A stretch of DNA of 64,000 nucleotides, taken from an uncultured Alphaproteobacteria bacterium (GTDB taxonomy: Bacteria > Pseudomonadota > Alphaproteobacteria > Micavibrionales > UBA1664). Positions 37,701 through 47,206 of this stretch are shown here, in pieces. Location: the NCBI GenBank assembly GCA_943789475.1, contig CALSUG010000009.1:1-64000 (forward strand). Reading direction: 5' to 3'. The notes beneath the pieces were generated by a model. The model did not search any database, was not told the origin of the DNA, and worked only from the letters and a program-made list of their open reading frames with translations. A program made the position numbers and the translations under genes. Each line of letters starts with the position of its first letter. Positions within the stretch are counted from its first letter, which is position 1.

Positions 37701-37997
37701 TCAGAAAGTAAAATCACTCCCGTTATTCTTTTTTTTATTTTCAAAGTGTTGCAATTTTTCTAATGCCTCAGGTTCCGTAAGTGTATAGTCAGCATGGCTA
37801 TTCCATACATCCTTTACTTTTGCAAAAAATCCAAATGGATTGCCTGAACCACCAGGGCCATGAGGATTTGTATCCGCAAACTCAGAACGAACGGCATATA
37901 ACCCATTTCTTCCTCTCCGAGTTATAAGCCTTTCATTAGATTCAACACCTGAAAAAACACGATAGAACTCTGTTGATGCCTCGATTGTTACTGCCAT
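37701..37997 (-). CDS. Small hypothetical protein between tsf and pyrH
   Basis: The 98-residue soluble product has a Gly/Pro/Asn-rich middle (NPHGPGGSGNPFG) and a charged, Lys/Asn-rich tail. I do not recognise it. It interrupts the otherwise standard tsf-pyrH order. Its ribosome binding site, AGGGAG, lies inside the 3' arm of the terminator-like hairpin 37998-38033, with the T-run as spacer before the ATG. Either it is expressed only when the hairpin is open or it is a gained gene that reuses the terminator. Confidence 0.6.
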   Translation of the reverse strand: MAVTIEASTEFYRVFSGVESNERLITRRGRNGLYAVRSEFADTNPHGPGGSGNPFGFFAKVKDVWNSHADYTLTEPEALEKLQHFENKKKNNGSDFTF

Positions 37998-38033
37998 AAA
38001 AAAAACTCCCTATTATTTCTAATAGAGAGTTTT
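37998..38033 (-). terminator. Terminator hairpin after tsf, holding the next ribosome binding site
   Basis: On the minus strand a 14-bp stem (38020-38033 with 38002-38015, one G-U pair) is closed by a GAAA tetraloop and runs into eight T residues (37998-38005, the first few also pair), a strong intrinsic terminator. The last T is directly followed by the ATG of the 98-residue gene, and AGGGAG of the stem is spaced correctly to be its ribosome binding site. Confidence 0.8.
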
Positions 38034-38069
38034 AAATAATATTTATGTAATTTTCAAATTATATGACTA

Positions 38070-38975
38070 TTAACCTGCCATTGCAGCAACTTCAGCGGCA
38101 AAGTCAGTTTCTTCAACTTCAACACCTTCACCAAGAACCATGCGTGCAAAACCAGTTAGTTTAATGTCATCACCCAACAATTTTGAAATTTTAGTTTCAC
38201 CATCCATAACGAATGTTTGTTCAACCAAAACATGCTCTTCATAATATTTACGAATACGGCCAGTCACCATTTTTTCAGCGATTTCCGCAGGTTTTCCCTG
38301 CTCTTTGGCTTGTTCAATTAACACTGTACGCTCGCGCTCTAACATTTCTGGATCAACAGAATCAATATCCAAAAACAATGGATTTGCCGCCGCAACATGC
38401 ATTGCAACTTGTTTACCCAATGTTTCCAATTCTGCACGGTCTTTTGTTGATTCCAAACCAACCAAAACACCAATTTTACCTTTACCATCCGCAACCGCGT
38501 TATGAACGTAAGATGCAACATAACCTTGTGACACAGAAACGCTTTCGTAACGACGAAGGTTCATGTTTTCACCAATTGTCGCAACAGCCGCCGTAATTGT
38601 GTCGGCAACTGATTTACCATTCATGTCAGCCGCATTTAATGCGTCAACATCCGCGAATGTACCGCTTGTCGCGATTGATGTAACCTCAGAAACCAAAGAT
38701 TGAAATCCTTCGTTACGTGATACGAAATCTGTTTCCGCGTTAATTTCAACAGCCACACCATGCGTACCTGCATCATTTGTCGCGACAGAAACAAGACCTT
38801 CAGCCGCAGCACGACCAGCCTTTTTCGCAGCCTTTGCAAGACCTTTTGTACGAAGCCAGTCAACCGCCGCCTCGATGTTACCATCGTTTTCAACCAACGC
38901 CTTTTTCGCGTCCATCATTCCTGCGCCTGTCATTTCGCGCAATTCTTTTACCATTGATGCTGTAATTGCAGTCAT
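38070..38975 (-). CDS. tsf: Elongation factor Ts
   Basis: The 301-residue nucleotide-exchange factor for EF-Tu begins with the N-terminal domain ([19 protein letters not shown]), then has [13 protein letters not shown] in the core, and ends with a helical C-terminal module. It follows rpsB by 31 bases and ends before a strong intrinsic terminator at 37998-38033. Confidence 0.97.
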   Translation of the reverse strand: MTAITASMVKELREMTGAGMMDAKKALVENDGNIEAAVDWLRTKGLAKAAKKAGRAAAEGLVSVATNDAGTHGVAVEINAETDFVSRNEGFQSLVSEVTSIATSGTFADVDALNAADMNGKSVADTITAAVATIGENMNLRRYESVSVSQGYVASYVHNAVADGKGKIGVLVGLESTKDRAELETLGKQVAMHVAAANPLFLDIDSVDPEMLERERTVLIEQAKEQGKPAEIAEKMVTGRIRKYYEEHVLVEQTFVMDGETKISKLLGDDIKLTGFARMVLGEGVEVEETDFAAEVAAMAG

Positions 38976-39006
38976 TTGTAATATCCTTTTAATCTATATG
39001 TTTAAA

Positions 39007-39798
39007 TTAAGCGCTTGCAGCTTTTTTAGGAGCTTCTTCTGCAACAGGAGCGGCAGGAACTTCTTCCTTCACTTCCAACGCAGCACCAGCATCGATACCA
39101 GCCTTCGCCATTTGTGTTTGAAGACCATCCAAAACAGCACCAGAAACAAGGTTACAGTACAATTCAATTGCACGTAGCGCATCATCGTTACCTGGAATTA
39201 CAAAATCAACACCATCTGGGTTTGCATTTGTATCCGCAACCGCAACAACAGGAATGCCTAGGCAATTTGCTTCTTGGATTGCGATCTTTTCTTTTGTGAT
39301 GTCCATAACAAAGATCAAGTCCGGTGCACCGGCCATATCCTTGATACCGCCCAATGTCATTTCAAGCTTGTCCAATTCACGTTGTGAATTCAACAATTCC
39401 TTCTTTGTCAAACCAGTGTCAGCCTGTCCCAAAAGTTTTTCAAGATCACGAAGACGTTGAATAGATTTTGAAATTGTTTTCCAATTTGTCATCATACCAC
39501 CCAACCAACGGTGATTAACGTAATATTGACCACATGCGCGTGCAGTTTCCGCAATTTTGTCAGATGCTTGTGCCTTTGTACCAACGAACAAAACACGTCC
39601 GCCGTTTGCCGCCACATCACGAACCGCTTTCAACGCTTGATCCAACATTGGAACAGTTTGTTGTAGGTCGATAATGTGTACATTGTTTCTTACGCCAAAG
39701 ATATATGGCTTCATTTTAGGGTTCCAACGTTGTGTGTTGTGACCAAAGTGGATTCCAGCTTCTAGCAGCTGACGCATATTAAATTCAGGCATCGCCAT
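39007..39798 (-). CDS. rpsB: 30S ribosomal protein S2
   Basis: This 263-residue small-subunit protein has the start [22 protein letters not shown] and the family blocks FVGTKAQA and [12 protein letters not shown]. The C-terminus adds an Ala/Glu/Pro-rich tail (about 235-263), common in alphaproteobacterial S2. ATG 39798 is preceded by AAAAGGAGTAAG. The 139-base upstream gap contains a small AGGCTT/AAGCCT hairpin and is likely the promoter and autoregulatory leader for rpsB-tsf. Confidence 0.97.
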   Translation of the reverse strand: MAMPEFNMRQLLEAGIHFGHNTQRWNPKMKPYIFGVRNNVHIIDLQQTVPMLDQALKAVRDVAANGGRVLFVGTKAQASDKIAETARACGQYYVNHRWLGGMMTNWKTISKSIQRLRDLEKLLGQADTGLTKKELLNSQRELDKLEMTLGGIKDMAGAPDLIFVMDITKEKIAIQEANCLGIPVVAVADTNANPDGVDFVIPGNDDALRAIELYCNLVSGAVLDGLQTQMAKAGIDAGAALEVKEEVPAAPVAEEAPKKAASA

Positions 39799-39867
39799 GA
39801 TGTCTTACTCCTTTTTCCTATTGTTTTTCAGTTACTACGTCGGCTTTCTTATACTTATTTCTAAGCA

Positions 39868-39882
39868 CTGAAAGGCTTGAAA
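39868..39882. repeat. Small hairpin in the rpsB leader
   Basis: AGGCTT and AAGCCT form a 6-bp stem around a 2-3 base loop (AAAGGCTTGAAAGCCTG region) about 70 bases upstream of rpsB. S2 is known to regulate its own leader RNA in other bacteria; whether this hairpin belongs to such a site is inference. The rest of the 139-base gap shows no gene. Confidence 0.35.
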
Positions 39883-39937
39883 GCCTGTGTATTGATGATG
39901 TTATACGGGTTTAAAGTATGAATTGCAACAAAAAACA

Positions 39938-40639
39938 CTAAACAAAGTTTAAGTTTTTCAACATTTTCAATTTAGGATTACCATGTTTATAGCAGACGAT
40001 TAAACATCTGGAGAGTTCTTTTGATAAATTCGTTTTATTCGCAGCTGTAACGAATGGACCATTTAAAGTGATTTCTAAAAAACACTCCTCCGAACTGTTT
40101 GCTTTTATTATAATTGATTTTCCCAGCTCAAAATCATCTTTACAACTTAGATTCAACTTAACTGGTTGCAAATATTGCTTTCGTCGAAACATCACAGTCT
40201 TTACACTCATCCACCATTTTTTAAGCCCTTTAGGGAGCTCGTCTTCAACGAAATAACCTATACTGCGCCCATCCTCTTTAAAATTAAGTTCTAATTTTTC
40301 GTATTTATTGAGTATCGAAGGATCAAGATAAATTCCTCCAATCACGTAAGATGCATGAGAGTTGTTTGAAATTGCAAAATTTATAGTTTCTCCAAAAAAT
40401 TTATACAATACAAAATCTAACTCCCGTTCCTCCATCTCAAGTCTTTTAATTCTCAACGTATCATATGCTAAAACAAGACCCGCTAAAGCAATAGCCATTG
40501 TCTGCATTTCCGCGTATGAGGAAATATTTTTAAAAACCTGAAACTGAAACGGAAGAAACATATCCAGAAATAATTGTATAATCGCCAATACAGCAGGCGC
40601 CCCCACAAAAAAATATAAAATAAATCTCAAGTTAAACAT
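39938..40639 (-). CDS. Hypothetical membrane protein downstream of dnaE
   Basis: The 233-residue protein has two N-terminal hydrophobic segments (about 4-28 and 40-60) and a soluble C-terminal part with many Lys and Asp residues. I recognise no family. Its start overlaps the dnaE stop by 8 bases, so it is translated from the dnaE transcript. The C-terminal part is AT- and Lys-rich compared with dnaE, which hints at a later arrival. Confidence 0.55.
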   Translation of the reverse strand: MFNLRFILYFFVGAPAVLAIIQLFLDMFLPFQFQVFKNISSYAEMQTMAIALAGLVLAYDTLRIKRLEMEERELDFVLYKFFGETINFAISNNSHASYVIGGIYLDPSILNKYEKLELNFKEDGRSIGYFVEDELPKGLKKWWMSVKTVMFRRKQYLQPVKLNLSCKDDFELGKSIIIKANSSEECFLEITLNGPFVTAANKTNLSKELSRCLIVCYKHGNPKLKMLKNLNFV

Positions 40640-43600
40640 CTTTCAACTGGGTAACATTATCTAACTGTTGAATTGCATGGATAGTGTCCGGCGTGAGGGC
40701 ATAATCCCCCTTGATTTCCATTTCCACCATTTCGGTGTCGCTATACGGTAATATAATATGGACGTTTGATTGCCCTGCCCCATCGGCGGCCAGTAATTCT
40801 TTTAATTGTGGCAAAGTATCCGTTGATGAGAATGTAATTTTGGTTAGGCGGGTTTTACCCTTTAATGCCTCATCCAACAGGCGAATTGATTGACCACTCA
40901 TCCGTATTGAATCTTCTTGTGATTTCACCTCAAGATCAATCAGGATGTTTGATCCCGTTTCAAGGATGTTTTGATGAAGCGCAAGAAGTTCACCAAAAAT
41001 CATAATTTCTTGCACACCCGTGGGATCGGATATTTGCAAGAACGCAAATTTGTTACCCGATTTGGCCACGCGCACTTGTTTTTTAATCAACACGCCCGCG
41101 ACCTTTTCCTTCAGGTAATCTTGATCTTCCATTCGGCCTTCGATTTGACCAAGGGGCATCACGCCAAGGCGTTGCAACATATCCATTTTTTGATCCAATG
41201 GATGGGCGGACAGGTAAAAACCAACGGCCTTGAACTCATACGCCAACTTGTCCAATTTTTGCCATTCGGGCAATGCATCCATAGGTGGGCGCGGTTGGGA
41301 TGCAACATCATCACCGCCAAACAAACCACCCTGCCCTGAATCTTTATCCGCAAATACATTTTGTGAATAACGAAGAAGGCTTTCGGCATTATCAAACATT
41401 GTCGCGCGGTTCATATTCAGGCTTTCAAATCCACCTGCGGCGGCAAGCCCTTGTATTTGACGTTTATTCAATGCCTTTGGGTTTACACGTTCAGCAAAAT
41501 CAAAAATATCTTTGAACGCTCCACTTTCATCACGCTCGGCAACAACCGTTTCCATTGCGCTTTCCCCAACACCCTTGAGTGCAGAAAGCGCATAACGAAC
41601 AGATTCCCCCTCAACCTTAAAATCGGCATTCGACAAATTGATATCGGGTGACAACACCTCGATCTTATTCGCATCACAATCTTGTTTAAAAATAGCAAGT
41701 TTGTCTGTGTTCCCTTTATCCAACGTCATGGATGCAGCCATAAATTCAACAGGATAATTGGCCTTTAACCACGCGGTTTGATACGCGATCAACGCATACG
41801 CCGCGGCATGTGATTTATTAAATCCATAACCCGCAAATTTCGCAATTTGGTCAAAAATTTGATTTGATTGACTTTCAGGAATATCATTATGTTCCGTCGC
41901 ACCATCGACAAACATCTTACGTTGCTTGTCCATTTCTTCCTTAATCTTTTTACCCATCGCACGACGCAACAAATCCGCACCACCAAGGGAATATCCTGAC
42001 AATAATTGCGCGGCCTGCATCACTTGTTCCTGATAAATCATAATACCGAATGTTTCGGTCAATATGGGTTCAAGGTTGGGATGCATATAATCGGGCTCTT
42101 CTAACCCAGCCTTAATTTTATTATACAGTGGAATGTTTTCCATTGGCCCCGGGCGATACAATGACACCAACGCGATGATATCTTCAAATCGGTCAGGTTT
42201 CATCCCCGCAAGGGTTGATCGCATACCAGACGATTCTAATTGAAACACGCCAACCGTATTACCCGTGGCAATCATGTCATATGTTTTTTTATCATCAAAC
42301 GGTAACATCAACGGGTCGATATCAACGCCGTGTTCTTCCTTGATATGTTGAACCGCCTTTTGAATAACCGTTAATGTTTTCAAACCCAAGAAGTCAAATT
42401 TCACCAAACCAGCTTGTTCAACATATTTCATGTTAAATTGTGTCACAGGCATCGGGGAACGAGGATCACGATAGAGTGGCACTAATTCATGTAATGGACG
42501 ATCACCAATCACCAATCCCGCGGCGTGAGTACCCGCATGACGGTAAAGCCCTTCTAATTCCAACGCAATATCAATCAACCGTTGTGACGTTTCATCCTTG
42601 CGTATTTCATTGCGTAAATCGGCATCTTCATTTAACGCCTGTTGCAGTGTCACGGGGTTTGCCGGATTGGATGGAATCATTTTAGCCAAACGATCGACCT
42701 GCCCGTATGACATTTGCAAAACACGCCCAACATCACGCACAACCGCGCGCGCTTGCAATTTACCAAATGTAATGATTTGCGCCACTTTATCTCGGCCGTA
42801 CTTCTCCTGTACGTATGTGATAACCTCCTCGCGTCTATCTTGACAAAAATCAACATCAAAATCGGGCATCGACACACGTTCGGGATTCAAAAACCGTTCA
42901 AAAAGAAGGTTAAATTCTAACGGATCAAGGTCAGTAATTTTCAACGCCCATGCAACAATCGACCCCGCACCCGAACCACGCCCCGGACCAACAGGAATTC
43001 CTTGATCCTTTGCCCACCTGATAAAATCGGAACAAATAAGAAAATATCCAGGGAAACCCATTTGAATAATCGTATTTAATTCAAAATCCAACCGATCCCA
43101 ATATGGTTTTGACACGTCCTCATTTCCAAAATCAGGAACAAAATTTTCTAACCGCCATTTTAAGCCTTCTTTAGACAGGTATTCCAACTCTGCCACCTCA
43201 TCACGCCCCTCACCACAATCAAACGGTGGTAAAATCGGGTCGATCACTTGAAGCAAATATGAACAACGTTTGGCAACCTGCACAGTGTTTGTAATCGCCT
43301 CGGGTAAATCAGCGAATAATTTCACCATTTCATCTGTGGATTTTAAATAATGATCGGGCGTGACCTTACGACGATCATCTTCGGACACATAACGTCCCTC
43401 GGCAATACACAATAACGCGTCATGCGCCTGATGCATTTTACGATTGAGGAAATAACTATCATTCGTCGCGACCAAGGGCACATCATGTTTATAAGCAAGA
43501 TCGAGAAGTTGCTCCTCTATCTGTGCCTCCTCACGCATGCCATGGCGTTGGATCTCCATATACAAACGATCAGGGAATAATTTTTTAAGTTTGTGCAGTG

Positions 43601-44045
43601 CCTTTTCCGCGTCCTTGGCCTGATTATGCAACAAATATTGCGATACAGGACCATTGAGTCCTCCACTCAAACATATCAAACCACCATTAAATTCTTCTAA
43701 TTCTGCCCATGATACAAACGGCTTGTGCATGTCTTCGGTATGCATATACGCATCGGACACAAGGCGCGAAAGGTTCAGATACCCCTCTTCATTTTGAACT
43801 AGCAAGACAAGCTCCTGTCCCTCGTGCCCCAAACGAATTTGACATCCAATAATGGGTTGAATACCCACCTTTTGTGCCGCCAATGAAAACTCCAACGCAC
43901 CAAACATATTATTCGTGTCCGTCACGGCCACGGCGGCGTGCCCCAAATGATCAATATTTTTGATCAAATCAGGTAGCTTTATCGCACCCTCGGCCAAACT
44001 ATAGGCCGAATGCAGGTGTAAATGGATAAATTGCTGTTCAGGCAT
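40632..44045 (-). CDS. dnaE: DNA polymerase III alpha subunit
   Basis: At 1137 residues this is the replicative polymerase of the C family. It has the PHP domain at the start (HLHSAYSLAEGAI), the palm with PDFDVDFC carrying the catalytic Asp residues, GRGSGAGSIVAW, GFNKSHAAAYA, a helix-hairpin-helix region (LNKRQIQGLAAAGGF) and a C-terminal OB fold. Length is normal for DnaE1. Its position just upstream of the rpsB block is common in alphaproteobacteria. Confidence 0.97.
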   Translation of the reverse strand: MPEQQFIHLHLHSAYSLAEGAIKLPDLIKNIDHLGHAAVAVTDTNNMFGALEFSLAAQKVGIQPIIGCQIRLGHEGQELVLLVQNEEGYLNLSRLVSDAYMHTEDMHKPFVSWAELEEFNGGLICLSGGLNGPVSQYLLHNQAKDAEKALHKLKKLFPDRLYMEIQRHGMREEAQIEEQLLDLAYKHDVPLVATNDSYFLNRKMHQAHDALLCIAEGRYVSEDDRRKVTPDHYLKSTDEMVKLFADLPEAITNTVQVAKRCSYLLQVIDPILPPFDCGEGRDEVAELEYLSKEGLKWRLENFVPDFGNEDVSKPYWDRLDFELNTIIQMGFPGYFLICSDFIRWAKDQGIPVGPGRGSGAGSIVAWALKITDLDPLEFNLLFERFLNPERVSMPDFDVDFCQDRREEVITYVQEKYGRDKVAQIITFGKLQARAVVRDVGRVLQMSYGQVDRLAKMIPSNPANPVTLQQALNEDADLRNEIRKDETSQRLIDIALELEGLYRHAGTHAAGLVIGDRPLHELVPLYRDPRSPMPVTQFNMKYVEQAGLVKFDFLGLKTLTVIQKAVQHIKEEHGVDIDPLMLPFDDKKTYDMIATGNTVGVFQLESSGMRSTLAGMKPDRFEDIIALVSLYRPGPMENIPLYNKIKAGLEEPDYMHPNLEPILTETFGIMIYQEQVMQAAQLLSGYSLGGADLLRRAMGKKIKEEMDKQRKMFVDGATEHNDIPESQSNQIFDQIAKFAGYGFNKSHAAAYALIAYQTAWLKANYPVEFMAASMTLDKGNTDKLAIFKQDCDANKIEVLSPDINLSNADFKVEGESVRYALSALKGVGESAMETVVAERDESGAFKDIFDFAERVNPKALNKRQIQGLAAAGGFESLNMNRATMFDNAESLLRYSQNVFADKDSGQGGLFGGDDVASQPRPPMDALPEWQKLDKLAYEFKAVGFYLSAHPLDQKMDMLQRLGVMPLGQIEGRMEDQDYLKEKVAGVLIKKQVRVAKSGNKFAFLQISDPTGVQEIMIFGELLALHQNILETGSNILIDLEVKSQEDSIRMSGQSIRLLDEALKGKTRLTKITFSSTDTLPQLKELLAADGAGQSNVHIILPYSDTEMVEMEIKGDYALTPDTIHAIQQLDNVTQLKDV

Positions 44046-44105
44046 AGATTAGTTGTAAAATAGTGCGCTCGATGAATAAAGAGTTATGTTTGGGTTATTC
44101 CAAGA

Positions 44106-44636
44106 TTAATATTCCCATTCCCTATGTTTAAGCCTATGTTTTCCGACATAATGTGGACGATTAATCAATTTTAAAATTATTGCGACAGAGGATGTTGAAA
44201 CCGCCTGCACCCCGACACTATCTGGAACGTTGAAAATTAATTTTTCAATGTAATGTTTAACTTTATCATCCCCAAAAGTAGCTTGAAAATCATGGGCAAA
44301 ATAATTTCTAATTTTTTTCAGTATTTCCAACTCTTCTTTTTCTGCCTTCGATATAACTCCCAAAAGATAAGCTAAGGTAATCCTTGAAGAGAAAGTTGCT
44401 ATTGGCGCGTTATAACCTTCTAACAACCTATCTTTTTCTTTTTTATCACAAATCAAGTATCCCTCTATAATTTCTAGCAGCTGTTTTTCAAGAAAAGAGC
44501 AAACTATCAAAATTTTACCTCTGTCACTTTCATTGTTATGAACATCTAATAAGGGCAAAAAATTGATTAAATTAGGGTGAGTATCCAGAATAGGAGAAAA
44601 ATCTTTCAAAAATTTTTTAGCATATTCTTTTTTCAT
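44106..44636 (-). CDS. MltR-family protein
   Basis: The 176-residue protein has the block YNAPIATFSSRITLAYLLG followed by EILKKIRNYFAHDF, which identifies the MltR family (mannitol operon repressor-like). The ATG at 44636 is chosen because the homologous part begins there, one base after the fliJ stop; a longer reading frame from 44735 would overlap fliJ entirely in another frame. MltR proteins are helical and bind no known DNA motif with certainty, so regulation here is inference. The coupling to flagellar export genes is unusual. Confidence 0.8.
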   Translation of the reverse strand: MKKEYAKKFLKDFSPILDTHPNLINFLPLLDVHNNESDRGKILIVCSFLEKQLLEIIEGYLICDKKEKDRLLEGYNAPIATFSSRITLAYLLGVISKAEKEELEILKKIRNYFAHDFQATFGDDKVKHYIEKLIFNVPDSVGVQAVSTSSVAIILKLINRPHYVGKHRLKHREWEY

Positions 44637-44637
44637 T

Positions 44638-45057
44638 TTACTCGCTCCGTCTGTACATTTCGATAGCAATTTCCGAAAACAATGCATCTTCGCGTTTTGC
44701 GTTTTCTTTTGCGATGTCCGCCAATCGCCTATCACGTGTGATTTCTATCTTTTTCAATTCACCAAAGGCCTCACGCATTTCATCAACGGCGCGCGTAATT
44801 TTAATCTCTATCGAACTGATTTGATCATTAATCAAATTAATCTCAACTTTCGTACGTTGGATATATCCCATAAAGGCCTGCATCATGGTGATATCTTGCA
44901 TGTTATCAATGGCGTCTTTTTCACTTTCCACACCATCCATAATTGCGGATTTTTGAATCTCTAACGTATTGACGTCATCATAGAGTTTTGACAACACACG
45001 TTGTTTTTCCTCCAATTGGAATTTGTTCAAGCGAATGAGAGGATCAAGATTAGCCAT
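44638..45057 (-). CDS. fliJ: FliJ-like flagellar export chaperone
   Basis: This 139-residue protein is a single long alpha-helical coiled coil (LDPLIRLNKFQLEEKQRVL at the start, charged heptads throughout), the size and composition of FliJ. FliJ binds the FliI ATPase ring like the stalk of an F-type ATPase and aids substrate export through the flagellar type III apparatus. It follows fliI by 3 bases, and that position is the main support since sequence conservation in FliJ is low. Confidence 0.75.
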   Translation of the reverse strand: MANLDPLIRLNKFQLEEKQRVLSKLYDDVNTLEIQKSAIMDGVESEKDAIDNMQDITMMQAFMGYIQRTKVEINLINDQISSIEIKITRAVDEMREAFGELKKIEITRDRRLADIAKENAKREDALFSEIAIEMYRRSE

Positions 45058-45060
45058 TTA

Positions 45061-46395
45061 TCAAGCTCCACCGGTAAGGTGTAAAATTTCGGATAACTTA
45101 CTAAACCCTGCATCAATAGATGTAGAATCATTTTTTTGTTGAGTTAAGAATTCTTCTATTTGATCATAATATTGGATTGCCTCATCAACCTTTGGGTCAC
45201 TACCCTTACGGTATGCGCCCAATCTGATCAATTCCGCCATATCTTCATACGTTGCAATTAATGCGCGTGCGCGTTTAACAATGCGTTGTTGGTTACCATC
45301 CAAACATTCGGGCATAGACCGCGATACAGATTTCAAAATATCAATGGCGGGATAACGTCCACGATCGGCAATCGCACGATCCATCACAATGTGACCATCC
45401 AAAATACCACGCGCGGCATCCGCCACAGGTTCGTTCATGTCATCGCCTTCCACCAAGACCGAAAACAACCCCGTTATCGCGCCCTGCCCCTTTACACCAG
45501 GCCCTGCGCGTTCTAACAACCGTGCCAATTCACCATACATGGATGGCGGATACCCTTTTGTTGTTGGTGGTTCACCTGCGCTCAATCCAATTTCACGCAA
45601 GGCCATGGCAAAACGTGTTACGGAATCAATCATGCATAACACTTGCCTGTCCTTTGCACGAAAATATTCGGCAATCGCCATGGTCAAATAGGCCGCCTGC
45701 CGACGCATCAATGGCGGCTCATCACCTGTTGCCACAACAACAACGGATTTTTTCAAACCTTCTTCGCCCAGATCATCTTCGATAAATTCCTGAACCTCAC
45801 GACCACGTTCACCAACCAAGCCAATCACAGAAATTTCGGCGGATGTATATTTTGCCATCATCGAAAATGTAACCGATTTACCAACACCTGATCCTGAAAA
45901 GATACCCATACGTTGCCCCTGACATGTTGAAAGGAACGTATTAATGGCACGTACACCCAAATCAAGTTTTTCACCAATACGTGTGCGATCTTTCGCAGGT
46001 GGCGGTGAATTACGATATGGCACGGGTACATCACCCTGCCCCAATGGTCCTTTACCATCCAATGGTTCACCAAGAGCGTTTACGACACGCCCAAGCCAAC
46101 TTTCATTTGGAGATACAAATGGTGCATAACCAACAATTTCGGCACGGCAACCAAGGCCGACACCTTCCAATGTGCCAAACGGCATAATAAGGGCAATGCC
46201 ATCACGAAACCCAACAACTTCACATGGGATTCGGCGGCCATCCTTTGGACACAACATCACCATCGCACCAATGGATAGGCGATCGGCGATGCCCGTAATT
46301 TCAACAACCAATCCCAATATTTTGGTTACACGACCGTATATCACCTCAGGTTTGAGGAGATCAATATCGTGAAGGATGTGGTCAATAACGGACAT
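45061..46395 (-). CDS. fliI: Flagellum-specific ATPase FliI
   Basis: The 444-residue ATPase energises export of flagellar proteins and is related to F1 beta. Walker A is GIFSGSGVGKS, followed by VVATGDEPPLMRRQAAY, the Walker B region LCMIDSVTRFAMALRE and GYPPSMYGELARLLERAG, all as in FliI. It is divergent from ctrA with 106 bases between. In several alphaproteobacteria CtrA regulates flagellar genes. Confidence 0.95.
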   Translation of the reverse strand: MSVIDHILHDIDLLKPEVIYGRVTKILGLVVEITGIADRLSIGAMVMLCPKDGRRIPCEVVGFRDGIALIMPFGTLEGVGLGCRAEIVGYAPFVSPNESWLGRVVNALGEPLDGKGPLGQGDVPVPYRNSPPPAKDRTRIGEKLDLGVRAINTFLSTCQGQRMGIFSGSGVGKSVTFSMMAKYTSAEISVIGLVGERGREVQEFIEDDLGEEGLKKSVVVVATGDEPPLMRRQAAYLTMAIAEYFRAKDRQVLCMIDSVTRFAMALREIGLSAGEPPTTKGYPPSMYGELARLLERAGPGVKGQGAITGLFSVLVEGDDMNEPVADAARGILDGHIVMDRAIADRGRYPAIDILKSVSRSMPECLDGNQQRIVKRARALIATYEDMAELIRLGAYRKGSDPKVDEAIQYYDQIEEFLTQQKNDSTSIDAGFSKLSEILHLTGGA

Positions 46396-46410
46396 AAATT
46401 CTCTATAAAA

Positions 46411-46434
46411 TTAAGATTTGTTAATAAAGGTTAA
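46411..46434. promoter_or_regulatory. Three TTAA motifs phased by 10 bp upstream of ctrA
   Basis: TTAA occurs at 46411-46414, 46421-46424 and 46431-46434, exactly 10 bp apart, between divergent fliI and ctrA. The known CtrA site is TTAA-N7-TTAA; here the spacer is 6. They may form a variant CtrA or related operator serving both promoters. Confidence 0.4.
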
Positions 46435-46501
46435 TTTCTGATACACTATGTTCATAATAACATAAATTTTGACGAATAACGATAAAAAGGGACTATAAAA
46501 T

Positions 46502-47206
46502 ATGCGTTTATTATTAATCGAAGACGACAGTTCAATGGCACGCAGCATCGAAATGATGTTGAAATCAGACGGACATGTTGTCGACGTTGCCGACATGGGC
46601 GAAGACGGCCTTGATATGGGTAAGGTGTACGAATATGACATTATCATTCTTGACCTCATGCTCCCTGATATGGACGGATATGATGTTTTAAAAGACTTAC
46701 GTAATGCAAAGGTTGAAACACCAATTCTTATTCTTTCTGGTCTAACAGAACTGGATAATAAAATTAAAGGTCTTGGTTTTGGTGCAGATGATTATCTTAC
46801 AAAACCATTCGATAAACGCGAATTACAAGCACGTTTACAAGCAATTTTGCGTCGTTCAAAAGGCCACGCACAAAACGTCATTAACATGGGACGTTTGGAC
46901 ATTAACCTTGATTCACGCACTGTTGAAATTGATGGTAAAATGGTTCACCTCACAGGGAAAGAATACGGAATCATCGAACTTCTTGCCCTTCGTAAAGGCA
47001 TGACATTGGCGAAAGAAGCATTCTTGAACCATCTTTACAACGGTATGGATGAACCAGAAATCAAAATTATTGATGTTTTCATCTGTAAACTTCGTAAAAA
47101 ATTGGAAGATGCATCAGGTGGTGTAAACTATATCGAAACAGTATGGGGACGCGGATATGTTCTTCGTAATCCAGAAGATGAAGGTAGCGAAGCCGTTAGC
47201 GCCTAA
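46502..47206 (+). CDS. ctrA: Cell-cycle response regulator CtrA
   Basis: The 234-residue OmpR-type regulator has a receiver domain (1-120) with the acidic pair Glu7-Asp8, phosphoacceptor Asp51 in ILDLMLPD and a LTKPF Lys, then a winged-helix DNA-binding domain (about 130-225). [17 protein letters not shown] and [14 protein letters not shown] are hallmarks of CtrA, the alphaproteobacterial master regulator of replication start, division and motility. The terminal residues are EAVSA, close to the Ala-Ala type degradation tail seen in Caulobacter CtrA but not identical. It overlaps the following convergent gene by 4 bases. Confidence 0.97.
   Translation: MRLLLIEDDSSMARSIEMMLKSDGHVVDVADMGEDGLDMGKVYEYDIIILDLMLPDMDGYDVLKDLRNAKVETPILILSGLTELDNKIKGLGFGADDYLTKPFDKRELQARLQAILRRSKGHAQNVINMGRLDINLDSRTVEIDGKMVHLTGKEYGIIELLALRKGMTLAKEAFLNHLYNGMDEPEIKIIDVFICKLRKKLEDASGGVNYIETVWGRGYVLRNPEDEGSEAVSA

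Noticed and set aside
44637-44735. A longer N-terminus for the MltR-like protein
   Set aside because: The extra 33 codons lie entirely within fliJ in another frame, and the family homology starts after the ATG at 44636.
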